DNA from: Arthrobacter sp. SPG23
Lineage (GTDB): Bacteria; Actinomycetota; Actinomycetes; Actinomycetales; Micrococcaceae
Assembly: GCF_000876655.1 (NCBI RefSeq)
Contig: NZ_JYCN01000014.1
Span: 149,107 to 213,106 of the forward strand
Reading direction: 5' to 3'
DNA: 64,000 bases
Below are positions 25,881 to 37,879 of the stretch, in pieces. Both the position numbers and the translations under genes were made by a program. Position 1 is the stretch's first letter. Each line of letters opens with the position of its first letter. Under the pieces are notes generated by a model. The model was not told where the DNA came from. It saw nothing but the letters and a program-made list of their open reading frames with translations, and ran no database searches.

Positions 25881-26777
25881 ATGAACGAAACCGGGCGCCC
25901 GCAAGATTTTCCACTCTCCAACCCCCGAGCTGATCGGGTGAGGGATGTGGCAAAGCTTGCCGGGCGCCCGGCCCGTTTAAAGCGCGGGCAGTTCCTGGCT
26001 GAGGGGCCGCAGGCTGTCCGGGAGGCCCTGGTGCTGCATCAGAAAAGAATTGCGGCGGGGGAGCCCGGGGTGGTCCACGAAGTATTCGCCAGCGAAGCCT
26101 GCCTGGACCGGTACCCCGAATTCGAGGAGCTGGCCGACGGTGTCAACGCCCGGCTCGCCACGGACGAGGTGCTCGCCGCCATGGCGGACACCGTCAATCC
26201 CCAAGGCATCATCGCCGTTTGCGCCTTCGTGGACGTGGCCCTTGACGCAGTGCTCGACGCCGGGCCCGGTCTGATCGCCGTCCTGTGCCAGGTACGGGAT
26301 CCCGGCAACGCGGGAACCGTCCTGCGGGCGGCCGACGCTGCCGGGGCCGACGCCGTCGTACTGACCGCCTCCAGCGTGGATATCTACAACCCCAAGGCCG
26401 TCCGCTCCACCGCCGGCTCATTGTTCCACCTCCCCGTGGTCCTCGGCGCCGACCTGGAAGAGCTGGCCAGCGCCTGCCGCGAACACGGTATCGGCATCCT
26501 GGCCGCAGACGGATACGGCCAGCTGGACCTTGACCAGCTCCAGGACGAAAACGCCGCCCGGAGGCTGGGCGCTTCCGGCGCTGGCTCGGCCTATGATCTT
26601 GGGCAGCCCACCGCGTGGTTGTTCGGCAACGAGGCCCAGGGTTTGTCGGACGCCGAACTGTCGCTTGCCGACCACCGGGTGGCCGTTCCTGTCTACGGCT
26701 CCGCGGAAAGCCTGAACGTGGGCACAGCGGCCACGGTGTGCCTCTACGCAAGTGCGCGTTCGCAGAAGCGGGCCTGA
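25881..26777 (+). CDS. TrmH-family (SpoU) RNA 2'-O-methyltransferase
   Basis: A 298-residue SPOUT enzyme. An N-terminal substrate-binding domain (RVRDVAKLAGRPARLKRGQFLAEGP) precedes the knotted catalytic domain. Motif 1 is QVRDPGNAGTVLRAADAAGA, motif 2 WLFGNEAQGLSD, and motif 3 VPVYGSAESLNVGTAATV. The likely reaction is ribose methylation of 23S rRNA, but the nucleotide is not predictable. This gene follows rplT in many actinobacteria. A perfect 14-bp terminator stem lies nine bases after its stop. Confidence 0.93.
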   Translation: MNETGRPQDFPLSNPRADRVRDVAKLAGRPARLKRGQFLAEGPQAVREALVLHQKRIAAGEPGVVHEVFASEACLDRYPEFEELADGVNARLATDEVLAAMADTVNPQGIIAVCAFVDVALDAVLDAGPGLIAVLCQVRDPGNAGTVLRAADAAGADAVVLTASSVDIYNPKAVRSTAGSLFHLPVVLGADLEELASACREHGIGILAADGYGQLDLDQLQDENAARRLGASGAGSAYDLGQPTAWLFGNEAQGLSDAELSLADHRVAVPVYGSAESLNVGTAATVCLYASARSQKRA

Positions 26778-26785
26778 ACGCAAAA

Positions 26786-26817
26786 GGCGGGGGCCCACCT
26801 TCCGGTGGGCCCCCGCC
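26786..26817. terminator. Bidirectional terminator
   Basis: Perfect 14-base arms GGCGGGGGCCCACC (26786-26799) and its complement (26804-26817) surround the loop TTCC. AAAA precedes it and TAATTT follows shortly after. It lies between convergent genes. Confidence 0.92.
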
Positions 26818-26871
26818 GTCGTAATTTCCACCATCCGGCACCTTGGGTGCCTTAAGCGGTGGTGAGTGTCG

Positions 26872-27138
26872 TTATGTGGTCTTGCTCCTGCCGGTGATGA
26901 AGCCGTAGATTCCGGCGACAACCAGGCCGCCGACGATGGCGAGAAGCCAGGAACCGAGGTTCCAGAATTCCATTTTGCCGCCGCCGAACAACAGGTCGCC
27001 GATCCAGCCGCCGACGATGGCGCCGACAACACCAAGAACGAGGCTGGTGACCCAGCCGCCGCCGACCTTGCCAGGCATGATTGCCTTGACGATTGCTCCT
27101 ACAATGAGTCCGAGAATGATCCAGCCAAGAAAGCCCAT
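26872..27138 (-). CDS. GlsB/YeaQ/YmgE family stress membrane protein
   Basis: An 88-residue membrane protein with three glycine-rich helices: GFLGWIILGLIVGAIVKAIM, WVTSLVLGVVGAIVGGWIGDLLF, and GSWLLAIVGGLVVAGIYGFI. This is the transglycosylase-associated (YeaQ/YmgE) pattern. Members are induced by envelope, acid or osmotic stress in several bacteria; the biochemical role is unknown. The 242 bases between this gene and the divergent CDF transporter hold both promoters, but I see no distinctive operator. Confidence 0.9.
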   Translation of the reverse strand: MGFLGWIILGLIVGAIVKAIMPGKVGGGWVTSLVLGVVGAIVGGWIGDLLFGGGKMEFWNLGSWLLAIVGGLVVAGIYGFITGRSKTT

Positions 27139-27380
27139 GTCTCCTCCTACATATTCGTCGGAACTCTCTACGGGTCCCGATTATGGATTCAAGCTAACAC
27201 AGGTGTGATTGCTTGTCAGCAGGCTTAGTTTCAATGTTTTTGGTGTCGCCCGCAGTGCCCCGCATTGGCCCCTTGCGCGTCGGGCAGCGGCAGGCGGGTA
27301 CGGTATTCCTTGCGGGCATCAGCATTGCGCGGTGATCGCACCTGCAAATTTCCGGCAATCCCTGAAGAGGAGAAGCTCAC

Positions 27381-28298
27381 TTGGCTGCAAATGGCGGTAC
27401 CAAGGCGATCGTCGCGGCTCTGGCTGCAAACCTGACCATCGCTGTACTGAAGTTCGTCGCTTTCATCCTGACGCTGTCGTCGTCAATGCTGGCCGAGGCA
27501 ATCCACTCCCTTGCCGATTCGGGCAACCAGATCCTCCTGCTGGTGGGCGGAAAGCGCGCCAAGCGTGCCGCGAGCCCCGAACACCCCTTTGGCTACGGAC
27601 GTGAGCGCTACATCTACGCGTTCATCGTCTCGATCGTGCTCTTCAGCGTGGGCGGCCTCTTTGCGCTGTACGAGGCATGGGGAAAGATTCAGCACCCCCA
27701 CGCCATCGAAGGCGACTTCTGGTGGGTTCCGCTGGCCGTGCTGATCGGGGCTATCATCGCCGAATCCTTCTCGTTCCGGACAGCAATCGTCGAGTCAAAC
27801 CACTCGCGTGGCAAGCAGAGCTGGGTGCGCTTTGTCCGTAACGCCAAGCAGCCTGAGCTCCCGGTCATCCTGCTGGAGGACCTGGGCGCGTTGGTGGGCC
27901 TGGTGTTTGCGCTGTTCGGCGTGAGCCTGACGCTCATTACCGGAAACGGCATCTGGGACGCCCTGGGAACCGCGATGATCGGCTTCCTGCTGGTGGCCAT
28001 CGCCATCGTTCTTGCGATGGAGACCAAGTCGCTGCTGCTCGGCGAGTCCGCTACCAAGGCGGATGTCGTCAGGATCAGCGGCGCGCTTGAGGCCGACGGG
28101 ACCAAAATCATCCACCTGAAGACCCTCCACCTCGGACCCGAGGAACTGCTGGTAGCTGCCAAGATCAGCGTCGGCTCCGCTGCCACCGGTGCAGAGATTG
28201 CCAAGGCAATTGACGACGCCGAAAGCCGCATCCGCGAGGCGGTGCCCATTGCGCGGGTCATCTACTTGGAACCGGACGTGGAGCGCGCGCACGTCTGA
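27381..28298 (+). CDS. Cation diffusion facilitator transporter
   Basis: A 305-residue CDF protein with six membrane helices and a C-terminal ferredoxin-like domain (residues 225-300). Helix 2 carries the metal-site-like AEAIHSLADSGNQILL with the H-x3-D motif. The second site, normally HxxxD in helix 5, reads LLEDLGALVGLVFALFG, as in the SLC30A9/ZnT9-like branch, so metal transport may be altered. The start is TTG 27381, supported by GAGGAG eight bases upstream and by the conserved N-terminus. The metal is probably Zn, Mn or Fe; it cannot be assigned. Confidence 0.9.
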   Translation: MAANGGTKAIVAALAANLTIAVLKFVAFILTLSSSMLAEAIHSLADSGNQILLLVGGKRAKRAASPEHPFGYGRERYIYAFIVSIVLFSVGGLFALYEAWGKIQHPHAIEGDFWWVPLAVLIGAIIAESFSFRTAIVESNHSRGKQSWVRFVRNAKQPELPVILLEDLGALVGLVFALFGVSLTLITGNGIWDALGTAMIGFLLVAIAIVLAMETKSLLLGESATKADVVRISGALEADGTKIIHLKTLHLGPEELLVAAKISVGSAATGAEIAKAIDDAESRIREAVPIARVIYLEPDVERAHV

Positions 28299-28328
28299 CC
28301 CGGACGGCGGGACCTACTCCACCTGCGG

Positions 28329-28380
28329 AAGGCCGCTGGTTTCCCCGCCTGTAGAGGCAGGCTAGGAAACCAGCGGCCTT
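28329..28380. terminator. Bidirectional terminator overlapping MFS 3' end
   Basis: Perfect 16-base arms at 28329-28344 and 28365-28380 enclose a smaller internal hairpin. TTTT follows at 28379-28382 on the plus strand and AA on the other. The right arm encodes the last residues of the convergent MFS gene. Confidence 0.9.
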
Positions 28381-29573
28381 TTGCGTTCCAGCAGGCCGCT
28401 GATGACCGCCACCGCGAGGCCCAGGATTGCCAGCACTGCACCGACAAGGGCTGGCGCGACGTACCCCCAGCCCCAGGCGATCACCAGGCCGCCGAGGAAG
28501 GCGCCGAGGGCGTTCGCCACATTCAGGGCCGCGTGGTTGAGCGAGGACGCCAGGGACGGGGCATCGGGGGAGGCGTCCAGCAGGCGCGTCTGCAGGGCGG
28601 GCACCAGCAACGAGCCGGCACCGCCCACCACAAACACCATGACGAAAGCGGACCACGGCCAGTGGACGGCCACCGCGTAGACGACCAGCGCGACGGCGAT
28701 GCCCGGCAGGACCCAGTAGATGGTGCCCATGACCGATTTGTCCGCAATGCGGCCGCCCACGATGTTTCCGGCCACCATGCCCAGCCCGTAGAGGGCCACC
28801 ACCAAGGGGAGGAACGCCGGGGGAATGCCCGCCACGGAAGTCATGGTGTGCGCAATGTACGTGTAGGTGGCAAAGAATCCGCCGAAGCCGACTATTCCGA
28901 TCAGGATGGCTAGCCAGACCTGCAGCCGTTTCAGGGCGCCAAGTTCGCGGCGGATGCTGGCGTCCGGATGCGCTTCCTGGAACGGGACGAACTTCCAGAG
29001 CATGGCGAGCGTCACCAGCCCGATCACGCCGACGAGCACGAAGAGCAGGCGCCACCCGAACGCCTGGCCCAGCCACGTGGCGAACGGAACCCCGATCACG
29101 TTCGAGATGGTCAGTCCGGCCATCACCATGGAAATCGCCCAGCCCCGCTTGGTCGGAGCGACCAGCGAAGCGGCAATTACGGCTGCAACGCCGAAGAAGG
29201 CTCCGTGAGGCAAACCTGCCGCGAACCGGGACACCAGCATGGTGCCGTAATCCGGAGCAATGAAGGACGTGAGGTTGGCCAGGCTGAAAAACAGCATGAG
29301 GCCCAGGGCGAGGTGCTTGCGGGGGAGCTTGGCGCCTACGGCTGCCAGGAGTGGTGCGCCGATGACAACGCCGAGCGCGTAGGCCGAGATGAGGTGGCCG
29401 GCTTCCGGGGTGCCGATGTTCAGCCCCTGTTCCACCTCCTTGAGCAGTCCCATCATGGTGAATTCGGTGACACCGATACCGAATCCGCCCATCGCGAGGG
29501 ACACGATGGCCAAGGCGAGGTGGCTGGTTCCGGCCTTCGGCTTGGCAGTGCTGAGGGTGGGCGTGGAGGTCAT
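28362..29573 (-). CDS. MFS transporter (DHA1-type exporter)
   Basis: A 403-residue, 12-helix major facilitator. The N-terminal SLAMGGFGIGVTEFTMMGLLKEVEQGL and SAYALGVVIGAPLLAAVGAKLPRK (loop 2-3 motif, GAxLPRK) are typical of drug/sugar-exporting DHA1 proteins such as AraJ. ATG 29573 (MTSTPTL) is chosen; an 18-residue upstream extension to 29627 lacks a ribosome-binding site. The substrate is unknown. The gene stands alone, ending at a strong terminator. Confidence 0.87.
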   Translation of the reverse strand: MTSTPTLSTAKPKAGTSHLALAIVSLAMGGFGIGVTEFTMMGLLKEVEQGLNIGTPEAGHLISAYALGVVIGAPLLAAVGAKLPRKHLALGLMLFFSLANLTSFIAPDYGTMLVSRFAAGLPHGAFFGVAAVIAASLVAPTKRGWAISMVMAGLTISNVIGVPFATWLGQAFGWRLLFVLVGVIGLVTLAMLWKFVPFQEAHPDASIRRELGALKRLQVWLAILIGIVGFGGFFATYTYIAHTMTSVAGIPPAFLPLVVALYGLGMVAGNIVGGRIADKSVMGTIYWVLPGIAVALVVYAVAVHWPWSAFVMVFVVGGAGSLLVPALQTRLLDASPDAPSLASSLNHAALNVANALGAFLGGLVIAWGWGYVAPALVGAVLAILGLAVAVISGLLERKRPLVS

Positions 29574-29749
29574 GGGCCTGCTTCTCGAAAGTTCTGGTTC
29601 ATCGGAGGTTTGGTCAGAGCGCAGCATAAAGTCTGATTACTTCAACGTAGGGGGAGGGGGCCGTATTCCGCAGCGGTCGCTTGTCCGGAGTGCCGTTCCG
29701 GGGCGCCGGCGGAACCAGCCACCCCTATTGTCCCCCATAGACTGGTGCG

Positions 29750-30190
29750 GTGACTGGACTCATCAATGTTGTTGGCGGAGCTGTGGTGGATTCCCTGAGC
29801 TTCCCTGCCCGGCTCCTGGTGGCCAGGAGGACTGCGCCGCCCCAGTTTGCCGGCATGTGGGAATTCCCGGGCGGGAAGGTGGAACCCCGCGAGTCGGCGG
29901 AGGACGCGCTGCACCGGGAACTCCGTGAGGAGCTGGGAATCGGGGTGCGGCTCGGCGCTGAACTGCCGGCCGAAACCGCAGCCGGCTGGCCCCTCAATGC
30001 CAAGGCCTCGATGCGCGTGTGGTTTGCCGAGATCGCAGACGGCGAACCCCGCCCTTTGGAAGATCACGATGAGCTGCGCTGGATTGCACTCGCCGGAAGT
30101 GATGAAGCTCTCACCCTGCCGTGGATACCCGCAGATTTCCCGATTGTCCGGGCCCTGCTGGCAGCGGTTGAAGGTCCAGGGCGGCATTAG
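29750..30190 (+). CDS. Nudix hydrolase (MutT-like 8-oxo-dGTP diphosphatase)
   Basis: A 146-residue Nudix protein with a complete box G-x5-E-x7-REU-x-EE-x-GU at residues 42-64 (G42, E48, R56, E57, E60, E61, G63). The sequence RLLVARRTAPPQFAGMWEFP ahead of it and the C-terminal LPWIPADFPIVRALL are MutT-like, so nucleotide-pool cleansing is likely. GTG 29750 is seven bases after TAGACT (29738-29743), so the mRNA is probably leaderless. Confidence 0.9.
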   Translation: MTGLINVVGGAVVDSLSFPARLLVARRTAPPQFAGMWEFPGGKVEPRESAEDALHRELREELGIGVRLGAELPAETAAGWPLNAKASMRVWFAEIADGEPRPLEDHDELRWIALAGSDEALTLPWIPADFPIVRALLAAVEGPGRH

Positions 30191-30209
30191 CCGGAATCGT
30201 AACGGACGG

Positions 30210-31325
30210 TCAGAACAGCGTGGGCTGAGCAGGCTCCGCACCCGCGCTGGTTCCCGGGCCTGTTCTTGCTGCGGGGATGCTGCCGGCGGGGTACTGCGCG
30301 TCCTCTTCCCTCGGGTCGCCGGCCAGGTCACGGTGGCTGAACCCGTGCGAACCGTAAAAGCCGTGCCTGGACTTGAAGTAGCGGATCCGTCCCGCGAGCC
30401 ACTCGCGGTACTCCTTGGACGCGTAGGAACCCGTGCCGTACAGCCGGCGGTAGCGGCCCGCCAGTTCGGGGTGACGGGCAGCGATCCATTGCATAAACCA
30501 CTCACGCGTGCCCGGCTTCAGGTACAGGGCGCCGGCCGTGACGCCCGTGGCGCCGGCTGCAGCCAGCGAGCCAAACAACGAGTCCAGCGCGTCGTCGCTG
30601 TCGGACAGCCACGGCAGGATGGGCATGGCCATCACACCGCACGGCAGGCCGGCGTCCCGAAGCCTCGAGACGAGCTTGAGCCGCGCCCTGGGGCCCGGAG
30701 TGCCCGGCTCGACGGCCTCGGACAATTGCTCGTCGGTCATGGCCAGCGAGATTCCGATCCCCACGGGTACCTGCGTGGCGGCGTGCTTGAGCAGCGGAAT
30801 ATCCCGGGCCAGCAGCGTTCCCTTGGTGAGGATGGACAGGGGCGTCCCTGAGTCGGCGAGGGCGCGGATGATGCCGGGCATCAGTTGATACCGGCCCTCG
30901 GCCCGCTGATACGGATCCGTGTTGGTTCCCAGTGCTACATGGTGATGACCCCACGAAGGCTTGGCCAGTTCCTTCCGCAGGACCTCGGCGGCGTTGATCT
31001 TGACCACCACCTGGCTGTCAAAATCCAGGCCGGCATCAAAGTCCAGGTACGTGTGGCTTTTACGGGCGAAACAGTACACGCAGGCGTGGCTGCAGCCGCG
31101 ATAGGGATTGACGGTCCATTCGAACGGCATGCGCGAACCGGCCGCCACTTTGTTGAGCACTGATTTGGCTGTGACCTCATGGAAAGTGACGCCGGCAAAT
31201 TCGGGGGTTGATACGGAACGCACCAGGCCGGCCAGGGGCAGCAAGGCGTCGGCGGCCGGGGCCGGTGCGTTGCCGGCGGTGGTGTCCGTCAACGCCGGCC
31301 GGAGTGCTTGTGCGTCCCATCTCAT
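30210..31325 (-). CDS. Rv2578c-family (SplB-like) radical SAM protein
   Basis: A 371-residue radical SAM protein with the cluster motif C78-x3-C82-x2-C85 in YRGCSHACVYCFARKSHTYL. This form is shared with spore photoproduct lyase relatives and with Rv2578c. The core continues through GTNTDPYQRAEG and SILTKGTLLARDI; the C-terminal 40 residues are disordered. Start 31325 (MRWDAQAL) is chosen because a TTGACA-N17-TCGAAT promoter places the transcription start on that ATG; 31334 is an alternative. A LexA-type box lies within the promoter. The reaction is unknown; repair of a DNA lesion is suggested by the box. Confidence 0.88.
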   Translation of the reverse strand: MRWDAQALRPALTDTTAGNAPAPAADALLPLAGLVRSVSTPEFAGVTFHEVTAKSVLNKVAAGSRMPFEWTVNPYRGCSHACVYCFARKSHTYLDFDAGLDFDSQVVVKINAAEVLRKELAKPSWGHHHVALGTNTDPYQRAEGRYQLMPGIIRALADSGTPLSILTKGTLLARDIPLLKHAATQVPVGIGISLAMTDEQLSEAVEPGTPGPRARLKLVSRLRDAGLPCGVMAMPILPWLSDSDDALDSLFGSLAAAGATGVTAGALYLKPGTREWFMQWIAARHPELAGRYRRLYGTGSYASKEYREWLAGRIRYFKSRHGFYGSHGFSHRDLAGDPREEDAQYPAGSIPAARTGPGTSAGAEPAQPTLF

Positions 31326-31332
31326 GGCTACC

Positions 31333-31361
31333 ATTCGAAGGTATGTTCTAATGAATGTCAA
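31333..31361 (-). promoter_or_regulatory. Leaderless SOS promoter of the SplB-like gene
   Basis: Reading the minus strand: -35 TTGACA (31361-31356), 17 bases, -10 TCGAAT (31338-31333), predicted start at about 31325, the A of the chosen ATG. The 14-mer AGAACATACCTTCG (31349-31336) lies in the spacer and overlaps the -10. Read on the plus strand it matches 8 of 10 defined SOS-box bases. Confidence 0.65.
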
Positions 31362-31409
31362 GGGCCCGGAAGCCACTGTCGGTGCGTGGGCGGTTGCTAG
31401 GCTGGGGCA

Positions 31410-32084
31410 ATGATCCTCCTCACCGGGTTCGAACCCTTTGGCGGCGAAGCCATCAATCCGTCCTGGACCGCTGCGGAAGCAGCCTCTGGAATCCTGCAGG
31501 CTGAGGGCCATGCCGTCGCCGCGGTACAACTGCCGTGCGTGTTCGGACAATCCATCACAGTGTTGGAGGATGCATTGCAGCGTTACCGCCCGGACCTGGT
31601 GGTCTGCGTCGGCCAGGCCGGCGGCCGGCCGCGGATCTCCCTGGAACGGGTCGCGATCAACTGCGACGACGCCCGTATCCCGGACAACGCGGGAAACCGT
31701 CCCGTGGACGAGGCAGTGGTTCCCGACGGGCCGGCAGCCTACTTCAGTTCACTGCCTGTGAAGGCGGGCCTTGAGGCCCTGCGTGCCGCGGGAATACCGG
31801 CCGAGGTTTCACAAAGTGCCGGCACCTACGTCTGCAACCACGTCTTCTACGCACTCATGCACACACTCAACAGTGGCCGCGCAAGCGGTGGTTCCCCCAG
31901 CAACGGTTCGCCCGCAACCCGCGGCGGATTCATCCATGTCCCGTATGAGACGCAGCAGGTGCCCCGGGGCAGCGGCACTCCGTCGCTGCCCGCCGCCATG
32001 ATGGCGGAGGCGCTCGCCGTCGTCGTCCGGACCGCGCTGGCGACCACCGCGGACATCAAGCTGCCCGCGGGCAGCGTCCACTAG
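31410..32084 (+). CDS. pcp: Pyrrolidone-carboxylate peptidase
   Basis: A 224-residue C15 cysteine peptidase that removes N-terminal pyroglutamate. Family segments are TGFEPFGGEAINPSW, VGQAGGRPRISLERVAIN (catalytic Glu region), the nucleophile in SAGTYVCNHVFYALMH, and the histidine in HVPYETQQVP. ATG 31410 is seven bases after TAGGCT (31398-31403), so it is probably leaderless. Its promoter abuts the divergent SOS promoter of the radical SAM gene. Confidence 0.95.
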   Translation: MILLTGFEPFGGEAINPSWTAAEAASGILQAEGHAVAAVQLPCVFGQSITVLEDALQRYRPDLVVCVGQAGGRPRISLERVAINCDDARIPDNAGNRPVDEAVVPDGPAAYFSSLPVKAGLEALRAAGIPAEVSQSAGTYVCNHVFYALMHTLNSGRASGGSPSNGSPATRGGFIHVPYETQQVPRGSGTPSLPAAMMAEALAVVVRTALATTADIKLPAGSVH

Positions 32085-32088
32085 CTCG

Positions 32089-32724
32089 TCACCGGAGCTC
32101 CCAGACGACGTCCACCGTGGCGGAGACGCCGGACTGCCCGGCTTCGATCCCTACGGAGTCCGTGGCCATGGCACGCTGCATCTTCGCAACCGGAATCGGC
32201 CCCGACGGTCCGGGCCGCTGGGTGACGGATACCACCGGGCCGAGCTCGGCGCCCGCCAGCGAGGCGAACTGCCCGGCCGTGGCCAGGGCATCCTGCCAGG
32301 CGGCCTCCCGCGCCTGCGACGTCACGGCCGCCGGATCGGCGAATCCGAGCTCCAGCCCGTTCAGCCGGACGTCGTTGCCGCCGGCGGCCACCGCCCCCGC
32401 GATAACCTCGGAGGAACCGGCAACGTCCCGCAGCCGGACGGCCAGGATGCTTGATGCGATGTAGCCCGCGACAGTCTGGCCCTGCCCCTCCTTCCACACT
32501 ACGTCGGCGCGGACGTTCAAGCCCGAGGTGCTGATGTCCGGGTCGGATACACCGTGCTCCCGCAGTACCGCCGATATCGCCGCCGCGGCCCTCCCCGCTG
32601 CCGCATAGGCGGCACCGACGTCCTCCCGGCGGCATTCCACCCCGATGGAAACTGTCAGCAGGTCCGGTACCGCTTCGGCAGTGCCGGACCCGGTGACCGT
32701 GACGGTCCTGGTGATTTCGGTCAT
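32089..32724 (-). CDS. SIMPL domain (DUF541) protein
   Basis: A 211-residue protein filled by one SIMPL domain: RTVTVTGSGTAEAVPDLLTVSIGVE at the start, SGLNVRADVVWKEGQ in the middle, and a C-terminal ATVDVVWELR strand. It has no signal peptide, unlike many SIMPL proteins, so it is probably cytoplasmic. ATG 32724 has GAGG seven bases upstream and lies one base after the stop of the upstream gene, so the two are coupled. The 3' end stops four bases from the convergent pcp stop. Function unknown. Confidence 0.87.
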   Translation of the reverse strand: MTEITRTVTVTGSGTAEAVPDLLTVSIGVECRREDVGAAYAAAGRAAAAISAVLREHGVSDPDISTSGLNVRADVVWKEGQGQTVAGYIASSILAVRLRDVAGSSEVIAGAVAAGGNDVRLNGLELGFADPAAVTSQAREAAWQDALATAGQFASLAGAELGPVVSVTQRPGPSGPIPVAKMQRAMATDSVGIEAGQSGVSATVDVVWELR

Positions 32725-32725
32725 G

Positions 32726-33241
32726 TCATGCCTCAATTCCATTGTTTGCAGCGCTGCCCGTGCGGCGACTGTCCGTTCCGCGGCGACCCGTTCCGGGGTG
32801 GCGTCTATCAACGTAGCCGCCGGCCTCCAACCCCGCCATACGTTCAAAAACGTTGGCGGAGCCCGGGTTTCCCGTCCGCAGCAGCGACCACCCGGCAGCG
32901 ATGAAGTACAGCGGAAGGAACGGCAGGCCCAGGCACCACGCATACTGGCTGCTGTGCCGTTCCTCATGGCCCAGCAGCTCCGGGCTGGAGAGTGCCTCAG
33001 GCGCGTGGGCCCGGAAAAGCACCACGTTCCCCACGGTGAACGCCCGGGCGAAGGGGAGCCGCCAGCGGTAGTCCGTGGCGATCAGCAGGCCGCGGGGTCC
33101 GGTGCACACGGAGGTGCGGGCGCACTTCGCCAGCAGCAGGCCTAGAAGCGTCGTTCCATTCAGCAGGTTGGCGCTCTGCCGCAGCCGCTGTCCTGGGGTA
33201 ATGGGGCCGGTCATGAGGCCATGGTAGCGGGAGCCGGTCAT
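32726..33241 (-). CDS. Hypothetical protein with HEERH (HExxH) motif
   Basis: A 171-residue protein I do not recognise by name. It contains LLGHEERHSSQYAWCLG, an HExxH zinc-peptidase-like signature (HEERH), followed directly by a hydrophobic stretch (PFLPLYFIAAGWSLL) and then NVFERMAGLEAGGY, which could supply a third ligand. An earlier segment, TTLLGLLLAK, is also mildly hydrophobic. Starts at 33241 and 33214 are both possible. It ends one base before the SIMPL gene, so the two proteins are made together. A membrane-associated metal protein is a fair guess, but no activity is claimed. Confidence 0.7.
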   Translation of the reverse strand: MTGSRYHGLMTGPITPGQRLRQSANLLNGTTLLGLLLAKCARTSVCTGPRGLLIATDYRWRLPFARAFTVGNVVLFRAHAPEALSSPELLGHEERHSSQYAWCLGLPFLPLYFIAAGWSLLRTGNPGSANVFERMAGLEAGGYVDRRHPGTGRRGTDSRRTGSAANNGIEA

Positions 33242-33418
33242 GACCGCCCCAGCCCTGCTGCTCGGGCCTGCAGACTGTCACGTTGGGCCCTGTGGCGCGC
33301 TCAGCCGGGTGCCGTCAACTAGACTTGGGGGAGAGTGCCCGCCGGACGAATTCCGGCGAGCCCTGCCCTTTGTCACTTCACGCGGTCCCTGAACAGGGCC
33401 GGGCGGAAAGACAAGCCA

Positions 33419-34560
<1,142 letters not shown>

Positions 34561-34562
34561 CA

Positions 34563-37106
<2,544 letters not shown>

Positions 37107-37154
37107 GCCGTTCAGCGCCGGTTCCTTCGGCGCCTGCACGTGGAAGGGCGGGCC

Positions 37155-37835
37155 ATGGCATCACAACTTGTTGTGCGTGCCTGCCCGCCCTTTGGCATGT
37201 CCGGGCCGGACGCCGCCGAGGCGGTCGCCGGGCTGGAACGCAGGACCGGTGAACTCCTGGACCGCCCTGAACTCGAGCGTGCCCGTGCCATGGTGCCCCG
37301 GGCACGCGCGGATTTCCTCGCCGCCCGTCTGGCCCAGCACCTGTTGGCCGCGGAGCTTCTCGGTGTGCGCGCCCGGGATCTTGCCGCCAGTTACAGCTGT
37401 CCGCAGTGCGGCACCGGACCGGGCGTTTCCCACGGGCGGCCGGGTTACACCCTGGACGGAGTGCCGGTGCCCCTGCTGCTGAGCCTGTCCCGGGCTGCCG
37501 GCTGGACCCTGCTGGCGGCTGTGACGGCGCCCGCTGCGGGGCAGCGGCTGGGCGTCGACGCCGAGGATCCGCAGCGGTTGGAGTTTGAGGGCTTCGACAC
37601 GGTGGCGCTGACCCCGGCTGAGCGACGGGCCGTGGCGCCGTTGCACGGGACTGCCCTGCTGCGTGGGCGTGCCCGCCTGTGGGCGCGGAAGGAGGCCTTC
37701 CTGAAGATGACAGGGGAGGGCCTCAGACGGGCGCCTGAGGCGCTTGACGTGCTTGACCGGCCCGGCATCCGGGATCTGGCCTCCGCCGAATCGGGGCTGC
37801 CGGACGATCTGGTTGCCGCCGTCGCCCTCGGCTGA
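37155..37835 (+). CDS. 4'-phosphopantetheinyl transferase superfamily protein
   Basis: A 226-residue Sfp/AcpT-like enzyme that moves 4'-phosphopantetheine from CoA to a carrier-protein serine. Motif GVDAEDP (G-x-D-x-E) binds CoA and magnesium, and LWARKEAFLKMTGEGL is the W-x2-KEA motif. A CPQC pair around residue 79 is unusual and may bind metal. ATG 37155 (MASQLVV) is preferred over GTG 37140. The gene follows pheT by 48 bases, but functionally it points to the carrier domain of the peptide synthetase encoded 1.5 kb downstream on the other strand; it is the obvious candidate to activate it. Confidence 0.88.
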   Translation: MASQLVVRACPPFGMSGPDAAEAVAGLERRTGELLDRPELERARAMVPRARADFLAARLAQHLLAAELLGVRARDLAASYSCPQCGTGPGVSHGRPGYTLDGVPVPLLLSLSRAAGWTLLAAVTAPAAGQRLGVDAEDPQRLEFEGFDTVALTPAERRAVAPLHGTALLRGRARLWARKEAFLKMTGEGLRRAPEALDVLDRPGIRDLASAESGLPDDLVAAVALG

Positions 37836-37879
37836 AGCGCCGGCACCGTGAAACGCCCGCCGGGATGAAGCGCAGGCCG

